This document shows positions 9,888 through 20,347 of a DNA stretch of 64,000 nucleotides, piece after piece. The notes beneath the pieces were generated by a model. That model searched no databases. It was not told where the DNA came from and saw only the letters and a program-made list of their open reading frames with translations. This DNA comes from Ustilaginoidea virens (taxonomy: Eukaryota; Ascomycota; Sordariomycetes; Hypocreales; Clavicipitaceae). The stretch covers positions 2,790,001 through 2,854,000 of the forward strand of contig NC_057316.1 of NCBI RefSeq assembly GCF_000687475.1, in the 5' to 3' direction. A program made the position numbers and the translations under genes. Position 1 is the stretch's first letter, and each line of letters starts with the position of its first letter.

Positions 9888-12201
9888 GTAGGCTCTGTAT
9901 AAAGCTCTGTAATGCTTTAAAAACAATAGTGCCTTCCCTATTAGGCAGCAAGTAAAGCCAGTGGAATCGGGATTTTCTGTTTACTAATATAAGGACAATA
10001 GGTCGTTTGTTATATGGCATAGGTGATATAGCAAAAGTATCACCTTCTATAATATCCAGGCATTTAGCTGGATTAGGTATCGCATCTTTAGAAGGTCTTC
10101 TAACCTTCTTAGCCTGGATATAGGCTAGGCAGCGAAAATCAGCATCTTTAACCTTATTAAGGTTAGGCAGACCAGGGGTATTAGCACAGGTCTTTTTAAG
10201 TAGCTGAATACCTATATGCCCTAGCTGTATATGCCAAATGCCGGCTAACTGTAATAACTTCTGATATTCTGTATCAGCAGCTATAGGGGCAGGAGTAGGG
10301 GTAGTAGGGTTAATAACCTCTATAGGGTCTTCGCTAGTCGTAATAGCGGAAGGTTGGGTGGTAGGGCTAGTAGCCTCTACAGGTTCCTTACTAATTACAG
10401 TAGTAGGAACGTCGCTAGTCGTAGTAGCGGGAATAGGGGTATTAGTAGTATCCTCAGGATCACTATAATCAGCAGGGTTAGTAGGGCTGGGGACTTCTAC
10501 TACTATACTGTTGGTAGTATAATGGCTGCAAGGTTGATGTAGTAGTAGTGTGTCTATTCCTTTCTGTGGAAGGAAAAAGCCGTATTTTTCAAAGTTAAAA
10601 ATGCCGATACATTTGCGGCTAGCTGACTAAAGCTGATTTTTAATTAGTACCCCTTTAGCGGCATAGTGCTTTATACCGCTAATAATGTTAATATCCAAGG
10701 TAGGAATATATAGGGCATTCTTAAGCTCTATAATACCCCATTTTGTAGGATTAACGCCCTGTAGCACAGTAAATCGTGCTGTGCCCCAACCAGTGGGGGA
10801 GATAGGGCCACCACCAGTAGTAATTATAGGCTTATCATCCTTCTTAAAGTGGTGAAAAGTGGTGAAATGCTTCTTATTATTAACAATATGACAAGTAGAG
10901 CTTGTATCGTAAAGGAGGGCATCTTTAGGGGTCCTACCGCCTGATTTAGCACTATAGCTTATAGCTAAGGGCTGGTTATTAGTGGATATAGTGGTAGAAG
11001 AAAAGGAATAGGATATATTAGTATCCTGGGTATTATAGTTGCCTATAATAAAGGCCTCGATATCTTGCTGATTGCTGCTAGAGTCCTGTTTCTTCTTCTG
11101 TTGCTGCTTCTTTTTCCTATTATTAGTAGAATTATTCTTGCTATTATTAGTAGAAGCGGTATTAGTAGACCCTTTATTTTTAGAGTCCTTAGAAGCCTTA
11201 AGCTGCTTAGGGTTATTATTAGCAGCCACCTTATTAGACCCTTTAGAACGCTGTTCTTCTAGTAGGTCAACCATAAAATACTGGAGGTTAAATTTGCTGC
11301 TGTTAATAACACCTTGGGCGCTATAAGCCCTAATTATAGAGCGTTGGCGTTCAGTCCAGCGGGTAAATACCCCCTCTACAGCCTAAAGATACTGGTTAAC
11401 TTAGTCGAAAGAGTCGATTTTAGAACCTAGGATTCTAAGGCGAGAAATATAGCTGTTAAATTCGCTATTAAAAGCTTCTAAAGTGCCCTTATAACCGGTA
11501 AATGTAAGGGTGTGAAAGGTAGGGTATAAGTGTGCCCGCTATACTTCTGGTGAGTGGCAATACTGGGCCACTAGCAGAAGGTAGGCTTCCTCTGGGTTAT
11601 TATACTAGTCTATAGCCTCTGTAGCTTCTTCACCATAGCTATTCTTTAGCATTAGTAGTAGAAGTGCCTACTCAGACTTATTAAAGTGCCTTGCTATAGA
11701 GGGGTCGTTAACAAAGTTAGCTATTTTAAAGGCCCTAAGTTGTATAGTAAGGGCCTGCTTCTATTGGTCGAAATTATAGGGGCTTTTTAGCTTTTGGGAT
11801 TCCTTAAAGCGGTTGGCAGTCTTCGCTAATTCTTTAATAGCCCTATCACTAATTTGGTTGGTAATAGTTATTATTGGTGGCGTTATATAAATAGGCTCTT
11901 TACCCTTATATTTTATAGGGGTAGAAGGTTGGTCGATTTCCATAATGTTAGCTTCACTATCATCATTATCTTTAGTAATAGTCGTCCTAGTGGAAGGTCC
12001 AGCTTTAGTAGCTTTAGTAGGCTTCTTATTAGTAGCCTGGGTAGCCTGGGTATCGTTATTTTGCCTACTAACTAGGCCCTATATAAGGTCAGTTAGTATA
12101 TTCATCTGGGATTTTATATCGTCTATATCTAGCTGTAGCTATGCATTAGTATCAACTTCAGTATCGGATTCAGGGACCTTATAGGATCCTGACTCTGCCA
12201 T
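9888..12201 (-). pseudogene. Copia-A element 1, gag, protease and integrase start (broken)
   Basis: Read on the minus strand from ATG 12201 (start MAESGSYK), this remnant has a complete Gag core that element 2 lacks: a helical region with tryptophan and LILGSKI/FSKIDSF-like segments (about 11960..11280). It continues with an Asn/Lys/Gln-rich basic stretch, the protease, GAG-pre-integrase and the first part of the integrase. The protease active site reads DTS instead of DTG (near 10907), a G-to-A change that should abolish activity. Several in-frame TAG/TAA codons interrupt Gag and the pre-integrase linker. It joins 556..3286 once the element 2 insertion is ignored. Confidence 0.88.
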
Positions 12202-12486
12202 AGTGGGCAAAAAGGGTTTAAAAATCCGTTGAAAAATGGTGCCGATAGTTGTAAAAACAGAGGAATAACTAGCTAAATAGCTAGCAAAATAGTCGAATAA
12301 CTGGTAAAATAGCCGAGTAACTAGCTAGACAGCTAGTAAATATAGTGGCTAGTAGCCTACTATAAAAGGTAACCGCAGAATATAGCGGCAGGTCTCAATA
12401 TAAAAAAGCACGGATGCCGTAGGCGTTGTGCAAGTCTGTATTATAGCGTTGGTATTTAAGGTGCTTATATGGTGCCGTAATATAAA

Positions 12487-12567
12487 GGTGCCGTAAGTGC
12501 CGTAGGTGCCGTAGGTGCCGTAGGTGCCGTAGGTGCCGTAGGTGCCGTGGGTGCTATAGGTGCCGTA
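12487..12567 (-). repeat. 9-bp tandem repeat in the leader of copia-A element 1
   Basis: Nine near-perfect units of GGTGCCGTA on the plus strand (TACGGCACC in the element's sense) follow one another. They form the core of the element's untranslated leader, which runs from 12202 to 12994 and ends at a primer-binding site at 12980..12994 carrying one G-to-A change. Confidence 0.9.
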
Positions 12568-12994
12568 ATATAAAAGGTGCCGTAAATGCCGTACCAAAAG
12601 TGCTATAAGTGGAAGAGTATAACAGGTGCCGTATAGTGCAGTAGGTGTCGTACACTAAGTGTAAAGGTGTTATACAGTAGTATAGTATGGTAGATATCAC
12701 ACTATAAAATCCGTAGGTGCCGTAGGTTACGCCGAAAATAACGTAAGGTTACGCTAAAAGTGCCGTGAGGTTACGCCGTAAGTTGCCGTTAGGTACGCCG
12801 TTGATTGCCGTAGGGTAATACCGTAGGTAATAGAGGGTAAGCCAAAGGTAATAATAGGTAAGCCAAAGTTAATAAAGGTAAGCCGAAGATACTAAAGGAT
12901 AGCTATATTAGTAGTACTAATAAGCAAAAGAGACCAAGGGGTGAACACAAAAAAGGTAGGGTTAAAATAAAGAAGTAAAACCGGGCTTATAACC

Positions 12995-13788
12995 TATTGC
13001 AATTTTCAAGGTTACTATAAAAGCAGAGCCTTACTAGCTAGCTAGATGGCACGAGACTGTCTGCGACCTGTGAACTAATCTTAGTATAATACTAGATTTT
13101 TCACTAAGTCCTAAGACTATATAAGTGCTATAAAGCAGGGCAAGTGTAAAGGCAAGGCAAATATAAGATAACCAGAAAACGCAGGGAAGGTAAAAAGTTA
13201 AGAGGCATATAGTGCATTAACAGACTCGATTGTGCTACCCTTCTACTATCTAGAAAGAAGGGGGAAAGCTATCCTATATATACACGAAGGAGGGGTGGGC
13301 CCAGGCATCCAAGGTAGCCAGTAAAAAAGCTCCCCGTAATGCTCGCTTTGCCACGTATATAATACGTCAGCAGCCCTACTATATCGGGCCTTTTCAACCA
13401 CCCTAACCACCGCACTAGTAACTAGTCACCACGCTAGTGACTAACCACCACACTAGTGACTAACCACCACACTAGTGGACTAGCCACCACGCTAGTAGGC
13501 CACCACGCTAATTTAGCAATGCCACACCACGCTAGTAGGCCGCCACCACGCTAGTAGGCCGCCACCACGCTAGTAGGCAACCACGCTAATTTAGCAATGC
13601 CACACCTTTTCAATAAGGCCTACCTTACTTGATATACAGTAAATAATCCACTGAAAATCCTTAAGGTAAAAGGCAAAGGCTTAAGGTAATACTACCATAA
13701 GTCCAAGAGGCGGTATAAGGGCCAGAAGGTTAGTAGGCCAGTAGGGCATAAGGCCAGCAGCCTAGTAGGCTACTATAGGATTTTAACA
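12995..13788 (-). repeat. Copia-A element 1, 5' LTR
   Basis: On the plus strand it runs from TATTGCAA to GGATTTTAACA. At 794 bp it is longer than the LTRs of element 2 because the internal CACGCTAG/CACACTAG minisatellite has extra units. The target duplication cannot be checked because the other end of the element lies outside the window. Confidence 0.92.
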
Positions 13789-13799
13789 ATACTATATAC

Positions 13800-15560
13800 G
13801 ATAAAAAACTTTTTACTATTATCTTTTGCCTTAAGGTATAATTAATAGAATTCTATTTAGTAGCTTCTTTTTTTATTATCCTTATCGACTATAAGAACCT
13901 AAAGTACTTCGCCTGGCTATAAGAAATATCTAAGCGATAAGCCTAATAGACTAAAACTTTAGCGCTTTTTAACTTCTATCTTCGGTATAAGCCTAAGTTA
14001 TAAGCCTAATGCCCTAATATATTTTCTCGGTAGGAATAAAAAGTAGATAAAGCAGAGCTATAAATCGGCTAGATCTTAAAACTACTATCTATTTTAGCAT
14101 TTAATATAAATAAGATAAAAAGCGAGAAGATATTAATCTCGATCCTAAAGACTATCCTACCCTATAGTTTATATATTTTCGCTAACTCCTATTTTTAAAC
14201 TATTTAGGACTAAGCGATATCTAAAGATAATATATATCGGGCCTAATAGATAGTAGTTATAAATAGGGAATAATAATTTCTAATAAAGGTAGCGATATAA
14301 GAATAAATTGCTAATTATACCCTAAATGCATATAGTGTGCTCTTTTACTGGGTATAAGTAAAGCTCTTATCGTTTAAGCCCTTAACTACTATAGTAATCT
14401 AATATTGCTATAACTCACTTATTGCGGGCTACCTAGGGAAAAATACTACCTTCTAATTATTGCGATAAGATTATTACTTTAATAATATATCGTCTAAGGT
14501 AGTAAGATACATTTAGAATTACTAATACTATAGGGTGCATAAGAGCCGTTAATTACGCTAAAGCTTATTATAATTGCTACTAATTATAGACTGCTTTTAG
14601 TCGTAGATATTAGTCAACTTTATAACTAACCTTCCTGCCTATAATATATCCAACCTACGATTCCTTATAGTAATAATAAACCGCCTATTAAAATATATCT
14701 AGCTAGAAGTTATATATTTAATAAAAGCAAAAGACTATATAGAGCGGTTCTAATAGTACTAGTAGCGCTTTTATAGTTTTCCTAAGGAGATTATTAGCGA
14801 TTAAGGTTCAGATTAAGTAGGCTAATTTTAGTCTATGCTTTATAAATTAGCCGGGACTAAGCAACTTCTTTCTATAGTATACTATCCCTAAACCGATAGC
14901 GGTATAAAGCGAATAAACTAAGAGGTATAAGCGGTCCTTTATATTATAGTTTCCTTTAATTAATATAATTAGCTAAACTATCTTACGGTATATCAACTCA
15001 TATTAAATAACTAGATATTATCCGTTACTAGGTTTAGCCTAAACCGGCTATTTAATAGGTTTAATATTCCGATTATTGCCTTACCCCTAAAAATAACCTT
15101 AAGCTTAACTACCCTAAAGGGGTATATAGCTTTCTTTTTTAGCAATCTTAAAGAAGGATAGGAATTAGCCTAAGCTGCTATCGCCTTCATATAGTAATAA
15201 TAATAAAATACTACTAACTATTTATAACGCCCGGCCGAATGCTTTTAGGTCGGCGATTAGGTATAGTTAAACCTTTAGAATATTAAAACGAACCGCCTAT
15301 ATAAAAAGCTCGATTAAGTCTCTACTAAATATACTATTATTGCTATTTTATTACTACTTAATATCTAGCTTAATATCCTATAGGGTATCTATTTAGTTTT
15401 CTATATTAATCTAATTAAATAGGCCGCTTCTAATCTATTACCTAATTAGGTAATAACCGATATATAACTTAGGCCTTTATTCGTCCTCCCTTAAGACTCT
15501 ATAAACTTATATAAAAAATATAAGGTTAAAGAGATACTTATAGCAAAAAATGCATAGGAT
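13800..15560 (+). pseudogene. Ty3/gypsy RNase H-integrase relic
   Basis: This is an A+T-rich, stop-filled stretch. Around 13860..14040 the plus-strand translation resembles gypsy RNase H (an ID.KNLKYF motif, then SKRQAQQ and a YKP segment). Around 14780..15000 it resembles the gypsy integrase core (PKEIISD.GSDF, LAGTKQLLS, YYP.TDSGIKRIN.E), which gives the second catalytic D and the E region. Further weak similarity to the integrase C-terminus continues to about 15560. RNase H followed by integrase is the Ty3/gypsy order. No LTR could be paired with it. Heavy C-to-T decay makes the ends approximate. Confidence 0.7.
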
Positions 15561-18039
15561 TAAAGATGAAAATATAATATACTTATAAAGTAGAAAGGGT
15601 ATAACTTACCGATATAAAAACCCCTAAAAAACTTTAAGGATACTACTATATAAGAAATATTTAAGGCTAAATAAAGGGATATTAGGACTTACGATAGGCC
15701 TAGCTAGATCCTAAAATAGGGTCTATTAAACTAGTAAACGATACTAAATGCCTACTACTACTAAAAATAAAAAATAAAATAATAAAAATATATAAAAAAA
15801 AAAAAAAATATAATATAATAAACTAAACTAGGGCCGATATAGGCTTAACCTTAATATGCCCCTTCTTAGGGCTACTCTTTATCTCCCTAAGCCTCCTTTT
15901 ACTCTTATAGCAGTATATAGGCTAATAGCAGTAGGGGTCCTTATAGGGTAGGGTATGTATATAAGCTATATATTAGATAGGGATAGTTCCCTATGCATTT
16001 ATAATATAATAGAGTCTATAGGATACTATAAGGCGAATACGGTAGGGGTATACTAAAAGATAATAAGACCCCTTAATAAGATAGGGCTAGACGATACGGT
16101 ATTTATAAAGGCGGCTATAATAAAGATAGTAAAGGCATAAAGGGCTATAAAGTAGGGTCTACCTGCCGCTATAGGGGTTATACTAGATAACCTTATACCG
16201 GCAGTAGTAGAGCCTCTATATAATACTAGCCGCCCTAATCGTATGATAGTTCCCCCCCTATATAATATATAGGGAGGGCGGGCCGAGATAGGGGCGGGGG
16301 TAATTAGGGATATTAAGCTTTAACCTAATACTGCTCTATCCTGGTATAATATTCTTAGGCTTCTATTTGCGTCTCCCTTATAATATTTAGAATAAGAGCG
16401 AGATTTATAATAGACTTAGCCTAATGCCGTAAAGGCATTAATACCATAGATATAGTAGAAACTATACCGGCAGTATCTTTTAGCCCGAACGCTAAACATG
16501 GGGCACTAGGGGCTACCTATTCGGCAGTAAAAGCGCAATGCTATTAATTATTTAAAGCTTAAAACTCAGGGGTAAGGATAATAGTATATACTTTTTGTAT
16601 ATCTATCTTAGGATGAGCGGGCTCTATAACGGCCTTCCCCTCTTTTACTGCTTTAATCTAGCTATATAAAATGCGTTATAGTATAGGGTTCCCCGCGAGA
16701 TACTAATTAAGCTATACGCAAGATATATAAGAATTAGCGTAGTTTTTATACCTTTTAGCTCTCCTATAATGCTTATATATAGGCAATTCTCCGGTCGACT
16801 ATATATGCTTAGTGCATCTATTATATAGAAACTCTTTATCCTTTATATACTAATATTCCTTATCTAAAGAGTCCCCCTCTAGGAGATAATCGCTAGTAGT
16901 ATAGTATAGCTTCTAAAGATAAATAGGGCTCGATCCTTCCCTAATAGGGGCACTTTTAGCGGTAAATAAAGATATATTTAGGCTCTAAATAGGGTTAGTA
17001 TAAAACGCTCGCAATAGAGATAGGGACTTAAGACTTACTAATAGGCTTTACAATAGGCTAGACTAGGTCTCGCTATAAAAGAAGTTAATAGCCGGTTATA
17101 ATAAAGATAGAATTCGGTAAGGAATACTAATGCAAGCAGGATAAAAATAATACTTCAACCGATTAGTATATAATATAGGCTCAATATAGGATAAAACTTA
17201 TAACGATAGGGACTTTTGATACTTATTGATAGCCTTAATAAGAAGAAGGGAAGAAGGAAAAGAGCCCTAATAAGGAAAAATAAAGACTATAAGGAGATTT
17301 CTAGCCGGCAGCTAGCGAAAATTTTTTTATAATATTCCTAGCTATATCGGTTAACCTTTAGCTGGCGGTATGATAACGAACTTCTATGCGCTTCTACTAT
17401 ACTATTCCTAATTAATAACTGTACGACTCCTATCAATTATATGGCTATATCTGCTACGGTTATAGACGAATCCTTCCTATATCTGGCAATTAGCCTATAT
17501 ACGGATTTAAGGATATCGCGATATAGTAATCGGCGATATGATTGGTCCCTAGCGGAGGATTAATTAATAATAGAAGGCGATTTTTCCGACTTTAAGGCGG
17601 AGAAGGGGGGTATATTACGAGCTCGGGCTACGCCTGCGCTATAATGTAGCTAAGATTCAGGCTGTACCTGCGATTAGCCTTAGGAGTATCGGTATAGGGT
17701 CACGAGGGCTTACTAAGGACTCGGCCTATGCTACATACGGGTATAAATAGGCTACTTAGAGGCCCCTATTCGGGCCCTCTCTCTTTCCTCCTTAGTCTAT
17801 TTAATATATTCATTCGACGCCTATTCGCAGTAGCCCTAGGGCCAGTCCTTTATAATTTAGAAATTAGTAAATAGTATTTATTTTAATAAAAAACGGTCTT
17901 ATCGAATATAATATAGCTAAAATTAAACTAATAGCTTTTTTTTAACAAAAGCACTTAAATTAGGTATTAAGTAGTCGAAATATAGCCTATTAAATACCCG
18001 ATATAAACTCTTTAATTAAGCTTTAGACCTTTCTATAAT
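15561..18039. other. Unassigned A+T-rich degenerate stretch, possibly with a decayed LTR
   Basis: No open frame of note and no recognised domain was found. A less A+T-rich segment at about 17612..17900 starts TATTACGAGCTCGG and contains a GTATAAATAGG TATA-like site followed by a pyrimidine-rich run. It could be a mutated LTR of the gypsy relic, but no second copy was seen in the window, so this is a guess. Confidence 0.35.
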
Positions 18040-18044
18040 ATCCT

Positions 18045-18817
18045 TGTTAAAATCCTATAGTAGCCTACTAGGCTGCTGGCCTAATGCCCTACTGGCCTAC
18101 TAACTTTCTGGCCCTTATACCGCCTCTTGGACTTATAGTAGTCTTACCTTAGGCCTTTGCCTTTTACCTTAAGGATTTTCAGTGGATTATTTACTGTATA
18201 TCAAGTAAGGTAGGCCTTATTAAAAAGGTGTGGCATTGCTAAATTAGCGTGGTGGCCTACTAGCGTGGTGGCGGCCTACTAGCGTGGTGGCTGCCTACTA
18301 GCGTGGTGGCTAGTCTACTAGTGTGGTGGTTAGTCACTAGCGTGGTGGTTAGTCACTAGCTTGGTGGCTAGTCACTAGCGTGGTGGTTAGTTACTAGTGC
18401 GGTGGTTGGGGTGGTTGGAAAGGCCGGATATAGCGGGGTTGCTGACGTATCATATACGTGGCATAGCGAGCATTACGGGGAGCTTTCTTACTGGCTACCC
18501 TGGATGCCTGGGCCCACCCCTTCTTCGTGTATATATAGGATAGCTTTCCCCCTTCTTTCTAGATAGTAGAAGGGTAGCACAATCGAGTCTGTTAATGCAC
18601 TATATGCCTCTTAACTTCTTACCTTCCCTGCGTTTTCTGGTTATCTTATATTTATCTTGCCTTTACACTTGCCCTGCTTTATAGCACTTATATAGTCTTA
18701 GGACTTGGTGAAAAATCTAGTATTATACTAAGATTAGTTCACAGGTCGCAGACAGTCTCGTGCTACATAGCTAGCTAGTAAGGCTCTGCTTTTATAGTAA
18801 CCTTGAGAATTGCAATA
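18045..18817 (+). repeat. Solo copia-A LTR
   Basis: This single 773-bp LTR runs from TGTTAAAATCC to TTGCAATA with no internal region. The perfect 5-bp duplication ATCCT is at 18040..18044 and 18818..18822. It is the usual product of recombination between the two LTRs of one insertion. Confidence 0.95.
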
Positions 18818-18822
18818 ATCCT

Positions 18823-18929
18823 ATTGCAAATTTTTACAAAAGCCTTATATCTATAGGCGCAGAGGTAGTAAATTTATAGATAAATATCTGCCGGTAGGTA
18901 TCTCCAGGCGGGCTTATTTTTATAGAGCT
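18823..18929 (-). pseudogene. Copia-B relic, segment just after the integrase
   Basis: On the minus strand this short piece reads YKNKPAWRYLP, DIYL.IYYLCAYRYKAFVKI, which resembles the conserved NNKPAW and R.YG.KA.VKIP motif after the integrase core of fungal copia elements. It is cut off from the integrase segment at 24171..24809 by element 3, and its far end abuts the solo LTR at 18045..18817. Confidence rests on fit with the other pieces of the same frame. Confidence 0.65.
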
Positions 18930-19651
18930 TGTTAAAATCCTATAGTAGCCTACTAGGCTGCTGGCCTAATGCCCTACTGGCCTACTAACCTTCTGACCAT
19001 TATACCGCCTCTTGGACTTACGGTAGTCTTACCAACCTTAGGCCTTTGCCTTTTACCTTAGGATTTTCAGTGGATTATTTACTGTATATCAAGTAAGGTA
19101 GGCCTTATTAAAAAAGGTGTGGCATTGCTAAATTAGCGTGGTGGGCCTACTAGTGTGGTGGCTAGTCCACTAGTGTGGTGGGTAGTCACTAGCGTGGTGG
19201 TTAGTCACTAGCGTGGTGGCTAATTACTAGTGCGGTGGTTAGGGTGGTTGGAAAGGCTGGATATAGTGGGGCTGCTGACGTATTATATACGTGGCATAGC
19301 AAGCATTACGGGGAGCTTTCTTACTGGCTACCTTGGATGCCTGGGCCCACCCCTCCTTCGTGTATATATAGGATAGCTTTTCCCCTTCTTTCTAGATAGT
19401 AGAAGGGCAGCACAATCGAGTCTGTTAATGCACTATATGCCTCTTAACTTCTTACCTTCCCTGCGTTTTCTGGTTATCTTATATTTGCCTTGCCTTTACA
19501 CTTGCCTTGCTTTATAGCACTTGTATAGTCTTAGGACTTGGTGAAAAATCTAGTATTTATACTAAGATTAGTTCACAGGTCGCAGACAGTCTTGTGCCAT
19601 CTAGCTAGCTAGTAAGGCTCTGCTTTTATAGTGACCTTGAGAATTGCAATA
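18930..19651 (+). repeat. Copia-A element 3, 5' LTR
   Basis: The LTR is 722 bp, TGTTAAAATCC to TTGCAATA, with fewer minisatellite units than in elements 1 and 2. The half-tRNA primer-binding site GGTTATGAGCCCGGG follows at 19652..19666. Confidence 0.94.
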
Positions 19652-20347
19652 GGTTATGAGCCCGGGTTTTTACTTCTTTGTTTTTACCCTACCTTTTGTG
19701 TTCACCCCTTGGTCTCTTTTGCTTATTAGTACTACTAATATAGCTATCCTTTGGTATCTTCGGCTTACCCTTATCACCTTTGGCTTACCCTTTGTTACCT
19801 ACGGCATTACCCTGCGGCAATCAACGGCGTACCTAACGGCAACTTACGGTGTAACCTCACGGCACTTTTAGCGTAACCTTACGTTATTTTTGGAGTAACC
19901 TACGGCACCTACGGATTTTATAGTGTGATATCTACCACACTATACTACTGTATAACACCTTTGCACCTAGTGCACGACACCCACTGCACTGCACAGCACC
20001 TGTTATACTCTTCCACTTATAGCACTTTTGGTACGGTACTTACGGCACCTTTTTATATTACGGCACCTATAGCACCCACGGCACCCACGGCACCTTTATA
20101 TTACGGCACCATATAAGCACCTTGAACACCAACGCTATAATACGGACTTGCACAACGCCTACGGCATCTGTGCTTTTATATTGAGACCTGCCGCTATACT
20201 CTGCGGTTACCTTTTATAGTAGGCTACTAGCCACTATATTTACTAGCTGTCCAGCTAGTTACTCGACTATTTTGCCAGCTATTTAGCTGGTTATTCATCT
20301 GTTCTTACAGCTATCGGCACCATTTTTAACGACTTCTAGCCACTATA

